From assembly GCA_030015575.1 (NCBI GenBank), contig JASDDO010000001.1:512673772-512737771 (forward strand): 64,000 nucleotides of DNA, read 5' to 3'. Source of the DNA: Agapanthus africanus. Lineage: Eukaryota > Streptophyta > Magnoliopsida > Asparagales > Amaryllidaceae. The translations under genes and the position numbers were made by a program. The notes beneath the pieces were generated by a model that saw only the letters and a program-made list of their open reading frames with translations, did no database searches and had not been told where the DNA came from. The first letter of the stretch is position 1; every line of letters starts with the position of its first letter. Positions 36,495 to 48,372 of this stretch are shown here, one piece after another.

Positions 36495-36637
36495 CCTCAT
36501 TGATGAAGGTATATTTTCTCCTTCTTTTTCTGCTTTTCTTGAGACAAACTTTTTTTTCCAATACCTTCTTTTGTCAGAGCTTGGAAATAGTTCCATCATA
36601 AGCAACATTTTCTGTGCCGAGACTTAAATGCCTCTCT

Positions 36638-36646
36638 TTATAATCT
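36638..36646 (+). promoter_or_regulatory. TATA-like box upstream of the unknown ORF
   Basis: TTTATAATC followed by a CT-rich stretch of about 30 bases and the ATG at 36703. Spacing fits a plant promoter, but single motifs in AT-rich DNA are weak evidence. Confidence 0.35.
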
Positions 36647-36702
36647 GAAGCAATACTCTCTTCTCTCTCACTTTCAAAGAATCATTTTAACAGAGAAGAT
36701 TC

Positions 36703-37236
36703 ATGGCTTGCAATCGTCCACATGCTCATCGATAGCCATGGGAGGTGCATATCGAGAAAATTATTTCTCGTTTTGTTGCACGCTTGGTGAATCCTGCTCT
36801 TACGGATGACTAATGTGATACAGTGCTGCACGAGCTCTTGACTCGTAGAGGATCTCCTCTCCCCATCGGCTCTATTTGTCTCCGGATGATCTTCCTGTCT
36901 GTGCTCGATGACATTCCCCCTCATCCAGCGGAGATGACTCCGGCGATGCTCGACGCAGCAGAGGACAAAATCGAGTGCTTCAATAAGGCACTTTTGATCA
37001 CCAAGCCTCTGAGGGATCGCTCTGTTCAGCTGCTAAGTCAGATACGGGTTCAGCGGGCCATCATGTCTGCCTTCGCCGATGGGCACGGCACTAACTGATG
37101 GGGAGCGATTCTTCGCGATGATCGCCGCTTCGACATGGTGGAGAAGGCTGAAAGTGCTTTAGAAAACTTTATTCATAGTTTTGTAAACCCTTGTACTTTT
37201 GATCCCATGTTTGGTGATCTATTTTCTATAGAATAA
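36703..37236 (+). pseudogene. Broken ORF of unknown origin
   Basis: One plus frame from ATG 36703 to TAA 37234-37236 (178 codons) is interrupted only by TAG at codon 11, TAA at 36820-36822 and TGA at 37096-37098. The longest open part reads LHELLTRRGSPLPIGSICLR and onward. Codon use is GC-richer than the surroundings. A TATA-like TTTATAATC lies at 36638-36646 and AATAAA at 37232-37237. I do not recognise the protein. It could be a captured host gene fragment, an extra antisense ORF of a TAT element (known in some members of that lineage), or chance. Downstream of 37096 another frame (LTDGERFFAMIAA) is also open, so a frameshift is possible. Confidence 0.45.
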
Positions 37237-37559
37237 AATGTTTATTTAAATGCTTTCCTTTTATCGTTGACCACCGAGTGCTTCATTTATAACACATGTT
37301 CTTTCTTTGATTGTATTGTTGCAACCTATACGTGTACCTGTGCACTTCACCCTTAGGGATTTTTGCTAAGCGCAAACGCCACTGATGTGCTCGTGTCATG
37401 CAATAATCCACACGTGTATATGAATAAGCCTGCTTTCATACATATCTGTAAACGAAACTTAAACCGGTGTAAACAGAGACGAAAACTAATTAGTGGCAAA
37501 ATACTAGTAAATACATACTACAAAAAATGTATCAATATATTAAATTGGTACCCGATTTA
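37237..37559. other. Unassigned spacer
   Basis: AT-rich sequence after the AATAAA at 37232 with no ORF motif or clear repeat recognised. It may be the 3' flank of the unknown ORF or the end of a copia-type LTR. Confidence 0.4.
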
Positions 37560-37950
37560 ATATCCGTCTTTCGAAAAAGAACGACTAATATTTCTACCGT
37601 CCAATTAGTGTCAGTGTATCCAATACACTAGTTTTAATCGGACCCCTGCATGTACCTACTATGGCTACTACAACATTTTTTCCAAAACCGAAAACCCTCC
37701 GTATGGTACTCTAAAGACTCGACAATACGCTGGCTGTGGGTTTAACCAAGAGCACATCAGCGGCACTAGCTGCACGTAATGGCTACCCAGATATTGAACG
37801 AAAAGAGGATTGATAAGCAAGTCGTCCGAACCCCTACTGAGCCTGTAAGTGATATCTACCATACAGTCCGGTCCGTTTGTTTGAGAGTATCGCATATCGA
37901 GTCTAGAGGGGTGGTCAAAGTCAGACCCCTTACAACGCGATACATCATGC
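37560..37950 (-). repeat. Cop-C LTR, left part
   Basis: Shared blocks with the Cop-B and Cop-A LTRs (CTCTAAAGACTCGACAATACGC, ACAGTCCGGTCCG, GTCAGACCCC) in the same order. It stops at 37950 where the Cop-B LTR begins and resumes at 47574 (GTGCCGATATC...GAGAAACTACTGAC), exactly the next segment of the family. The left boundary is approximate. Confidence 0.75.
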
Positions 37951-40137
37951 TGTTGGGATGCGGCGGCGCCCCGGCCGTCCAACCGAGGCCAAAATGCGGA
38001 AAAAAAACTTTTTACGAAACCGGCGCTACCGCGACCCAAAAACCCGGATCGTTCCATTAACCGTAAACTAGCAATATGTAAAAGGAGTTTGGATATTATA
38101 CCGATCGATCCGTATCCTTCGTTCTTCAATCCCCATGCCTAACTCATCGCTGTTGCGCCAATGAAGTTCGGTCTCCGATCTCGCTCGTCAAAACGGCACC
38201 ACATCATCGAATCTTTATACGGGCTCCCGCCTCGAGCCGAGGCAACTCGGATATTAAGTTTTCTAGCCGACATGTCCAAGATTGAAATAGAGAGAGTGTA
38301 GGATCTTTTGTCTCGATGTACCCAAACGGTTGGGTGGAGGTTAATTGGAGTTGCCAAAAATGGAATTATGAGCAAAGGAAAAATTGTGCTTGTAGAGAAA
38401 TGTTGTAAGCTGTGAACAAAAGGGGGCCGACCTCACACAAGAAAGCTCACTGGAATTTTTGCGATTGGAGAGAGAATCAAACTCAACAATGTTGTAGTGA
38501 GGATAAATAAAAAGACCACACTCAAAAGAAAATCACCCACCGGTAAAAACCCCTTCCCAATTAACATGCTGGTGAAATTTGCAGAAAACCCCTTGGGGGA
38601 AAAAAAACAGCCACCACCTAATTAAATGACCCGCCTAATTAAATGGCCATGCCTTGTAAATGAAGCAAGCCTTCGCCTAATTAAATGGCCATGCCTCGTA
38701 AATGAAGCAAGACCATCCTGCCTCCCCTCCATGCTCGAAATAGGCTGCCCCCAGCATGAAAATCAGTGCAAGAGATGGAAAGAAAAAAGACAAGAACAAG
38801 GTCAATGCTCACAATAATTAAACACGATGTTTGAGACGGAAAAAGAAACTGGCAACTCCGAGAGTGATCCCGTATCGAATTATGAGATTAAGCCTCAACT
38901 GTAAAAACATACCCGCATTTGTATTCCGACCGAATACAAATACAATGAGACAAAAATATACCTACTAGGATCCGGCTTAAACCAAAGCCCGCTAGTATTA
39001 TCCGTCCGATCCTGATCCGTGCACAAGTGCACGAATATGATCGAACCATGCCATAAAACCATACGGCCTCTACAACGTTTCGCCCGAACTTGGGAAACTT
39101 TCTGTGGGGGACTCTAATGACTCATCAATACACTGGCACTGGGTATAATCACTAGCACGTCAGAGGAACTAGCTGTACATAACGGTTGCCGATGTTTTGA
39201 TAGAAAGGGAAGCTGATGAGCAAACTCATCCTGAAACCCTACTGAGCTTGATAGTGACAATATCCGTACAGTCTGGTCCGTTCATCTATGGGTATCGCAT
39301 ATAGGGCCTAGGGGCTGGTAAACGTCAGACCCCCAATAGCGGTATAAGTCGTGTCGGAGAGTAGCCTAGAACACCCTGAGAAACTACTGGAATACCTACC
39401 AGTAAATCTTGATTACCCTGGGCAGGGATTTCGTGTAATGGCTTTCCTAAACACAACGCGATCTCACCCCCAATACCGGGAGAGACGAATCCCTGACGAT
39501 CCGCTCACTGCCTCCATGTGGTTCGGGACTGTACCCAACTAAAACCTGTTTGCACGACTCCTTTGAGCCATGGTAGGGTAGTAATCAGAGCACAGTGGGA
39601 ACTCACACGAGAAAAATGACGATCTCAGGTCGACAGACTAACCTGTACACATGTCACCTGGGAACTGCTATCTGACGATATGTATAATACCAACTAGCAT
39701 GTTCCCGGCGAGTCCTGTTCGGTGTACTCATAACCCAATGAGCACCTGTATACATCTTAGGTGAACCAACTGACACCAATGGCTTGTGAGACCGGCCACC
39801 GCCCCTCATCGGGGTCTTGACTGTATACACTAGTCTACTCTGGAGTATCGATGCCCTGTCTCGAAATTCCCACGACTAGAGACACTTTAAGGATATGCTT
39901 ATAGACCCCAGCTCCTACGTATATGATCACCATCATACTGCTGGCAGTCAAGCAAGAATCCTATGGGCTCTATCAACATGCAATAGTGAACTAAAGCATG
40001 TACACGATGATAAAGACAAACCAGATAACATACTATCATCTCGAGCAAGACTGTCCTATCGGTATAGGTCATCCCTCAATCATTGCAATCACGTACCTGT
40101 GATCCAATAATTGACTTTGAGGGCACTATATCCAACA
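37951..40137 (-). repeat. Cop-B 3' LTR
   Basis: It starts TGTTGGGATGCGGCGGCG and ends CACTATATCCAACA on plus. It aligns throughout with 45461-47573. A 42-bp block (TTAAATGGCCATGCCT...GAAGCAAG) is repeated in tandem at about 38630-38710, against a single copy in the other LTR (about 46115). No gene. Confidence 0.9.
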
Positions 40138-40150
40138 ATATCCCACTTGC
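40138..40150 (-). other. Cop-B polypurine tract
   Basis: On the minus strand GCAAGTGGGATAT directly precedes the LTR start TGTTGGATATAGTGCC. AAGTGGGA(G/T)A-type tracts are characteristic of plant copia elements, which supports the lineage call. Confidence 0.8.
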
Positions 40151-40258
40151 ACTTAAGGCTAATTATTGCGATGTCACGTACTCACAGCTCGTGTGATACC
40201 GAACATCCAACTCCTCTACTAATCAGTTTCACAAAACTCGTTTGTAAAACTATTGTGT

Positions 40259-40378
40259 TCAAGAAATAGCCTCAGTGAGTGGATCCGCCATGATGTTTCT
40301 TTCCATGTCTCTCTTTTTCTCAAGTTCACGGAGAAAGTCATCTCCCGAATTGAGTAATACCTGTCTTAGAATATGTCT
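40259..40378 (-). pseudogene. pol: Remnant of copia RNase H C-terminus
   Basis: The minus strand reads a 39-codon segment ending in a stop: RHILRQVLLNSGDDFLREL followed by NIMADPLTEAIS. The NIxADPLTxAxx block close to the polypurine tract is the conserved end of Ty1/copia pol. Upstream (40380-41080) only scattered, frameshifted coding-like sequence can be seen. Confidence 0.65.
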
Positions 40379-43300
40379 GGATATCTGATGGGACCAAGCT
40401 CACAAGTGAACTCCAAATCCAGCAAACTTGTTAGACTGTATCGTCACTGAAATTAATCAGTATCCTGTGCTATGCCTTCCTCAGTATCCGTCTGGACTAC
40501 CTGTCCAAACTACCGACCCTCGTCAGAGGGAAAACTATAACTCTGACAGTCACTCTGTCATCCGGGTCATCTTGGAAGCCTGGAATGATAACTGTCTCCC
40601 GAAGGAGGCTGTCGTTATCAAATCCCTAGAACAACCACTTATGTTCATAAGCTGCTTCCGAACATTTCTCCAGGATTGGAATAATATATCAACCTATTGC
40701 ATCTAGTGCAAAAAACAACATATGATATTATATCCATATCCTATGTGGAGAAACTACCGTGTGACAATCACGGTACAACCGATCGTAGTGTAGGAATTTC
40801 ACTTCCTACTATATGTATGTCATCTAAGTACCAGGACATCACACCCTACTACCTTCTTAACAGATCCATCTCCTATTCTGATGAAGTCAAAACCTATGAC
40901 TGTTACATCAAAAATAGATGATCTATCTCCGCTATATCTGCTTTAGTCTATAAATAGACATAAGCTACTTATCCACTATACTTCCGCTGCTCCTACTGAC
41001 TACAACAACCCTCTGACAGAGTCATATACACGTGCACTTCTAACGCTAGTTTAGAACGACGCTATATTCATCCTCCTACCGGGTCTTATAGTCTGGAACA
41101 ACAGTAGTGTCAAGTCTGTGTAAACAAGAACCTCCCTGTCTCCATCTTTGAGAATACCGAAGTACCTCTCGGGCACCTGAGGTTACCCACCATATCTGCG
41201 GAGTGGCTAATGGAATGGCAATCCTGATTGAATCTTTAGGTCCTACTAAATTTTCCGTAATCGTTTGCAGTTCTGGAATTTCATCCAGTTCTGGAATTTC
41301 TTCCAGTTCTACCATACTCCCACTGCTGTTTTCTGAAAAAATCTATTTTACTAAAACTGTGGTGAGTCAAGAACAATATCACTATTGATCTTCCAGATGG
41401 TAGAAATTAACCCTCGTCAAAGCCCGGGTTAACCCACAAACTGCCATTACAGAAAAGTGCCTTGAGTTATCCAAAATCTGGTTTTAAGCATAAGCCGGAC
41501 AACTCCTCATACCTTAACATAGTTAAGATATGAACCATTCTATATGCAATATAAAAATAGAGGCACTGATTTAATTGGAACCAGATTCAAAATATGCAGC
41601 TGTCTCCAGTGCATGTCAACTAAATGGAGAGAGGACGATCAACATTACTCAACTTAGGAGTGCATCCAATTATGAGTAATCTGAAAAAGGAACAAGTTTC
41701 TCAAAATCATTACTATCAACTGAATACCAAACACAAGTATCTACATTTTCGATCACCTTGAAGAATCCCGATACTTGCAACACCTGGTTCTCTACTTCAT
41801 TCTTTTACTTATAACTTCTCAAACTTGGACCTTGTATTTCTACGAAACACATGTCTAAAACTTGAGAAGTCGCAAGTAAACAGAATACAGTACGATGACC
41901 AACCCCTCTGTCCTAATGGATACTGGACAACATACAATACTTTGTATAAGTCCTGTGAGTTGAACAACTCAAACCCTGTGCGTCGTAGGTTGAAAACTGT
42001 ACCCAGGAGATTTCCTCAAATATCACCAATTATAACGAATTCCGATATAATGAGGATGATCACCTAATTCCCAATAACTTACTCCCACTCATCATCTGTA
42101 AAATCATACAGATGTGAGAATCATACCTGGTAAATACGTACCCTGGAGAAAGGGTCTAATTGGGAAATCAGTTTTTTCTATTAACAGTACACAGCGAAAC
42201 TGAAACATGAATATATTCCGAAGGGGTATCCGGGTATTCCTAGTAATGCCTCTTCCATTATCCAGATTCATGACTGTAACCGTATATTTCCCTGCCATCT
42301 CTCTAATTCTCTTTATTTGTCTTTAGTCGTTAACTTCTGTACACCATCGTTAGGCTTAATGGTTTTCTTTCTTCCCTACCGTTCGGCACAAGCCTATGGT
42401 TTGGAAGAAAACTATCCAATAAGCATAATAGGTGTACTGTCCTAATCCTAGGAGCACTCGCAACCTGAGAGAATATAAGGATAAAAGAAAACTGAATAAA
42501 CCGTATTCCTATTTCTCCTGAACCAGAATCCATCCTCGAAAAAGTTTCTTCGAGTTCGTATATAACCATACGATGGATTTATCCAATAGAATTGGACGTT
42601 CGTAGTGATACGGGGTGTTCTGGAGAAATACAAAGGTGAATTAGGAGTGGCGATGAGATACGTGGTTTGGTCATGAATGTAAATAGTCGCAATTTACTTT
42701 GCCCTCTTTCTGATCCCTTTATTTGTCTTTACTTATTACCTTCTGTACACCCAAATTAGGCTAATTGGTTTTCTTCATTCCCTACCTTTCAGCATCTGCC
42801 TATGGTTTGAAAGAAGACTATCCAATAAGCGTAATAGGTGTACCCTCTCCTAATCCTAGGAGCCCTCACAACCTGAGAGAAGGTAAAAGGAAAGGCAACT
42901 GAATAATCCTATTCAATCTCTCCAGAACCAGAATCCATCCTCGAAGAAGTTCCTCCGAGTTCGTATATAACCATACGATAGATTTATCTAATGCAAGTGG
43001 ATGTTCGTAATAATACGGGGTGTTCTGGAGAAACTCAAAGGGTAAAAGAAGGAGTGGAAATGATGTATGCAACTCAGACAATCCAAAAGCCAGTGTTTTA
43101 AGAAAGTTCGATTAACTTGGTCACAGAGTTATAGTCTAGGGTCGGGTCATAGTCGCAGTCAAAGAGAGAGAGAAGAAACACTCTGCGTGCACTCTAACCT
43201 GAATCAGAACAGTTAATCATTTTATCCAATCAGGAAACCTCCCACTGTAACCTCAAATTCTTCTCCAAACCTGAAAGAAGAATTAGTCGGAATCACCCAA

Positions 43301-45447
43301 GGAGTAAACTTACTCATCAGTGGGAATCAGGATCCAACTATCATCGCATGATAACTTGATGGAAGCTACTCAAGTCACCACACTCCAGAAGGTATGCGCA
43401 AGCCTGACAAGTTTCCTGTATGTTTGAAACTCCCGATATGTGTTTTTACCCCTAGGACCCAAGTGACCTTGACTGAGCCAACATATCAAAGGATCCTAGT
43501 CACGTTCAACCCGTCATTATCTTGATTGCATTATACCTACCCGCACAAGTCCTTGACTGAGCCAAAATGACCGCAAGACTGTCCTAACCAATCGCATATC
43601 CATGCAACAGAAAAGCATTACAAAGCTACCGCACACTACGCCTCGGCTGAGCACAACATACGTAGAACGAATACTAAGCAATACTAATCTGAAATGACGG
43701 AGGGCTACAGCTGGTTTTTGGCGAAAAAACTTTAGCGTAATGAACTTGATATCGTTGAAGGAACCAGATAGTTTTTATAAATATATAGTTACGAAAACCT
43801 TTGCTAAAGAGGTCACTCCCGGTGAAGGGATCTCGGCTCTTTCCCCGTCGAATGAGGTGCAGGATATTCCAAACCGAATATCATGATGCAAAGCAAAAAG
43901 TAATCAACTATAGTGAAGCTATTACCCTGACGCAAACCTCTGTCCAAGGGGTCACTCCCGATGAAAGGATCTCGGCCCTTGCCTCGTCGAATGAGGTGCT
44001 GGATATTCATAACCGAATACCACTGTGCAAATCAAAAGTGAACGTCATTGTAATAACAGCTTTTTGAGAAATTGGTTCCAACAACATCAAATATAGGTTT
44101 TTTTTTCTTGCATTGATAAGAATCAATGCAGTCCCATCAATTGATCACACCAGAAAAGAACGAAAATATAATGTACGTATATGCCATCCGCATTCGCCAC
44201 TGAGTCCCGTCATCACCCGTTAGGTTACTTAACTAACGACAGAGTGGGGACTGGGCTAGTGCGGGTGCAAAACATATACAACATCTATTAGTATATATAT
44301 CAATATATAATAATCGCTCCAGGTTTGATAAATGCAATATCACAGAAAAGTAATAAGCATCACAGAACAATACAGATAATCTGGGATCCCCGGGTTTCAT
44401 TGAGCTACAAGTGAAACCCGACGTTCCCCTGGTCGTGTGGATAGCCTGTGCAATAAAACCTAGACCCCTACAAGCGCGGCAAGTTACCTGCCAAAACCTG
44501 AAGCGAGGAAGCCCCTTCAACAAAGTGAATGGACCACCCAGCACTTTACGGAATCCGGTAACTTGAGCATTCCTCCTTGGGTCAACCTATACCCCCTACG
44601 AGTGCGGCGAATAGCCTGCCAATTCTAGAGTGAAGCCCTCTCCATCTCAACGCCATGAGATGGGGGCCCGTTGCCCTCTAGAACCCGGCTATCCGTGCAC
44701 CCCACCACTGGGTAATCCTAATACAGAAAAGAAAATATATACAAGGGTGACATCGACCTCAATCCGGTCGTGCCCCAAAAGAATAATATACAAAACAGAC
44801 AGTGACAGCAGTCCACATGTCGGATGCTCGCCCCACAATATCAAATGTAAATATAAATCCAAACAGCTCTACCATTGCACTGGAACTATCCACCATGATA
44901 AATCCGCAACATCACAGCACAACACAGAACATCAACGTGAATGTCACGTTCGCAAACCCGTATAAAAGGACTATAGCAAATAGACAAGATTTACCGCTCA
45001 AATGACATTCACGGTCGCAGATATAATATGATCACTGTAAACTAACACATTTAAAATCTCGATCGACAAAACTTCCCGAAGTGGGCCCCAAGTACAAATC
45101 CAGTATTCAAAATAATCTGGGCCAAAAAATAAAAAATTCCAGAAACCCCAATTCCAAGATGAAGACCCCAAGAAGAAACTTGGTGCATTGAATCCCCATA
45201 ATGGCGGCGGAACCGTGGCCAATACGTAGGTATGGCCGCGGTTCCGCGGCATTCCTGAGCGAACAACTTCCCAATTTTCTACAGTGGTCTTACAAAAGCT
45301 TGCCTGATTTTCTGACACACTCAAAATAATTTTTCGACGACAAAAAAAAATTCGACAGAAACTTTAGAACTGAAATTGCGGTCTCGGAAATTTTGTTCGA
45401 TCGATGTTTTAAACATGTTAGAATAAGCTCGTAAAGGTTAATGGGGT
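40379..45447 (-). other. Cop-B interior, largely noncoding with duplications
   Basis: No ORF longer than about 111 codons and none with recognisable domains, apart from possible pol decay near 41076-41315. Direct duplications: about 360 bp at 42308-42670 and 42716-43070; 139-bp period at 43807-44025 (GGTCACTCCC...GTCGAATGAGGTGC); about 130-bp period at 44457-44720 (CCCCTAC(A/G)AG(C/T)GCGGC). A GC-rich hairpin is at 45203-45250. Confidence 0.6.
45203..45250. repeat. GC-rich inverted repeat in the Cop-B leader
   Basis: Arms GGCGGCGGAACCGTGGCC (45203-45220) and GGCCGCGGTTCCGCGGC (45234-45250) around a 13-base loop. It lies about 200 bases from the primer site, the same relative position as in Cop-A. 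Confidence 0.85.
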
Positions 45448-45460
45448 GGCTCTGATACCA
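45448..45460 (-). other. Cop-B primer-binding site
   Basis: On the minus strand TGGTATCAGAGCC is immediately adjacent to the LTR end (GCATCCCAACA). Complementary to initiator-Met tRNA. Confidence 0.88.
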
Positions 45461-47573
45461 TGTTGGGATGCGGCGACACCCCGGCCGTCCAACCGAGGCC
45501 GAATGCGGAACAAAAACTTTTTACGAAACCGGCACTACCGCGACCCAAAAACCCATATCGTTCCATTAACCGTAAACTAGCAATATGTAAAAGGAGTTTG
45601 GAAATTATACCGATCGATCCGTATCCTTCGGTCTTCAATCCCCATGCCTAACTCATCGCTGTTGCGCCGATGAAGTTCGGTCTCCGATCTCGCTCGTCAA
45701 AACGGCACCACATCATCGAATCTTTATACGGGCTCCCGCCTCGAACCGAGGCAACTCGGACATGAAGTTTTCTAGCCGACATGTCCAAGATTGAAATAGA
45801 GAGTGTAGGATCTTTTGTCTCGATGTACCCAAACGGTTGGGTGGAGGTTAATTGGAGTTGCCAAAAATGGAATTATGAGCAAAGGAAAAATTGTGCTTGT
45901 AGAGAAATGTTGTAAGCTATGAACAAAAGGGGGCCGACCTCACACAAGAAAGCTCACTGGGATTTTTGCAATTGGAGAGAGAATCAAACTCAACAATGTT
46001 GTGGTGAGGATAAATAAAAAAACAAACTCAAAAGAAAATCGCCCACCACGGAAAACCCCTTCCCAATTAACATGCTGGCGAAATTTGCAGAAAACCCCTT
46101 GGGGGGAAAAATAGCCTAGTTAAATGGCCATGCCTCATAAATGAAGAAAGCCTATCTTGCCCCCCATGCTCGAAATGGGCTGCCACCCAGCATGAAAATC
46201 AGTGCAAGAGATGGCAAGAAAAAGGACAAGAACAAGGTCAATGCTCATAATAATTAAACACGGTGTTTGAGACGGAAAAAGAAACTGGCAACTCCGAGAG
46301 TGATCCCGTAACGAATTACGAGATTAACCCTCAACTGTAAATACATGCCCGCATTTGTGTTCCGACTGAACACAAATGCAATGAGACAAAAATATACCTA
46401 CTAGGATCCGGCTTAAACCAAAGCCTGCTAATATTATCCATCCGATCCTGATCCGTGCACAAGTGCACGAATATGATCGAACCCTGCCATAAAACCATAC
46501 GGCCTTTACAACGTTTCGCCCGAACTTGGGAAACTTTCTGTGGGGGACTCTAATGACTCATCAATACACTGGCACTGGGTATAACCACTAGCACGTCAAA
46601 GGTACTAGCTGTACGTAACGGCTGCCGATGTATTGATAGAAAGGGAAGCTGATGAGCAAACTCATCCTGAAACCCTACTGAGCCTGAAAGTGACAATATC
46701 CATACAGTCCGGTCCGTTCGTCTATGAGTATCGCATATAGGGCCTAGGGGGCTGGTAAACGTCAGACCCCCAATAGCGGTATAAGTCGTGTCGGAGAGTA
46801 GCCCAGAACACCCTGAGAAACTACTGGAATACCTACCAGTAAATCTCAATTACCCTGGCCAGGAATTTCGTGTAATGGCTCTCCTAAACACAGCACGATC
46901 TCACCTCCAATACCGGGAGAGATGAATCCCTGACGATCCGCTCACTGCCTCCATGCGGTTCGGGACTATACCCAACTAAAACCTGTTTGCACGACTCCTT
47001 TGAGCCGTGGTAGGGTAGTAATCAAAGCACAGTAGGAACTCACATGAGACAAATGACGATCTCAGGTCGACAGACTAACCTGTACACATGTCATCTGGGA
47101 ACTGCTATCTGACGATATGTATAATACCAAGTAGCATGTTCCCGGCGAGTCCTGTCCGGTGTACTCATAACCCAATGAACACCTGTAGACATCTTAGGTG
47201 AACCAACTGACACCAATGGCTTGTGAGACCGGCCACCGCCCCTCATCGGGGTCTCGACTGTATACACTAGTCTACTCTGGAGTATCGATGCCCTGTCTCG
47301 AAACTCCCACGACTAGGGACACTTTAAGGATGTGCTTATAGACCCCAGCTCCCACGTATATGATCGCCATCATACTCTGGCAGTCAAACAAGAATCCAAT
47401 GGGCTCTATCAACATGCAATAGTGAACTAAAGTATGTACACGATGATAAAAACAAACCAGATAGCATACTATCATCTCGAGCAAGAATGTCCTATCGGTA
47501 TAGGTCCTCCCTCAATCATTGCAATCACGTACCTGCGATCCAATAATTGACTTTGAGGGCACTATATCCAACA
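45461..47573 (-). repeat. Cop-B 5' LTR
   Basis: It starts TGTTGGGATGCGGCGACACC and ends CACTATATCCAACA. Visibly similar to 37951-40137 over its length with scattered substitutions and small indels. Confidence 0.9.
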
Positions 47574-48372
47574 TGTGCCGATATCTATAGCTCAATACCA
47601 TCCGAGAAACTACTGACTTACCTGTTAGTAAATCTCATTTTCCATGGCCATGGACTTATGGTATTAGCCACCGAACACAGTGCGACATCGACTCCCTATA
47701 CCGGGAGAGACGAATCCCTTCTATGACTCGCTGCCTCCAAGTGCTTCGGGACTGCACCCAAAAACTACCTGTTTGCATGACTCTTGGAAGCTGTGGTAGG
47801 GTAGAAATCAAAGTATAGTGGAAACACACTTGAGACAAATGATGGTGTTAGGTCAGTGGACTACATGCACTAATGTCACCAGAGAACTGCTATCTGACGT
47901 TAGGTATAATACCAACTAGCATGTTCCCGGCGAGTCCGTCCAGTGAAACTCATAACCCAATGAGCACATGTATACAATCTTTGGTGTCTGACTAAGACCA
48001 ATGGCTGTGAGAACGGCCATTGCCCCTCGTCGGGGTCAAGAAACAGATACACTAGTCTACTATGGGATATCGATGCCCAGTTTCGATATTCCCACGACAA
48101 AGGACATTTAAGGATGTGCTTATAGACTACCCAGAACTCACTAGTATGATCGCTATCATAACCCTGGTAGTCAAGCATGAATCCTATGAGCTCTATCAAC
48201 ATATAATAGTGATATGATATACCACACAAGACACATACATGACGATAAAGTCAAATCAGATAGCATACTATTATTATGAGTAAGACTGTTCTACATGTAT
48301 AGGTCCTCCATCAATTATCATAATCACCTGACTGCAATCATAATAATTGCCTTGATGGCACTATATCCAAAA
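47574..48372 (-). repeat. Cop-C LTR, right part
   Basis: It continues the Cop-C LTR interrupted by Cop-B and ends GGCACTATATCCAAA (expected CCAACA, one change). The order of blocks equals that in the Cop-B LTRs (GGGAGAGACGAATCCCT, GAGAACTGCTATCTGACG, TAGTCTAC, CACGAC). Confidence 0.75.

Larger units (their letters stand above)
10611..36600 (-). mobile_element. Tat-G: large TAT-like Ty3 element split by Te2 and Tat-F
   Basis: Pieces occur in order on the minus strand: 5' LTR (from 34156 rightwards; right edge not resolved, 36600 is approximate), primer site, gag N-terminus (34010-32771), Tat-F insertion, gag core (25734-24331), Te2 insertion, gag C-terminal part and protease (12504-10611), then truncation by LTR-I. 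The gag reading resumes with the expected domain after each insertion. Flanking 5-mers are ATCGA/ACTGA (minus strand) around Tat-F and GATTA/TATTA (plus strand) around Te2, consistent with degraded target duplications. Reverse transcriptase and integrase are not in the window. The TAT-like assignment is from the CX2HX4HX4C knuckles, the SVF-RL repeats, the protease and the primer site. Confidence 0.75.
34156..36600 (-). repeat. Tat-G 5' LTR (right edge uncertain)
   Basis: This is noncoding, AT-rich sequence lying upstream of the primer site. It contains two regulatory-looking arrays listed separately and many short paired blocks such as GAATTAAATTC and GAACTAAGTTC. The expected TG/CA end is not clear at 34156 (CGTCTCC) and no second LTR is available for comparison, so the boundaries are inferred. 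Confidence 0.55.
37951..47573 (-). mobile_element. Cop-B: mostly noncoding copia-related LTR element
   Basis: LTRs lie at 37951-40137 and 45461-47573, both with TGTTGGGATGCGG and TATCCAACA ends. The initiator-Met primer site (45448-45460) abuts the right LTR, and the copia-typical polypurine tract GCAAGTGGGATAT on minus (40150-40138) abuts the left one. The 5.3-kb interior holds only a remnant of the copia RNase H end. Flanking 5-mers CATGC/TGTGC are imperfect, but the Cop-C LTR reads through on both sides. It may be a non-autonomous large element or a decayed copy. Confidence 0.85.

Noticed and set aside
44233-44544. 103-codon minus ORF in the Cop-B interior
   Set aside because: Overlaps the 130-bp duplicated noncoding blocks and shows no copia gag features.
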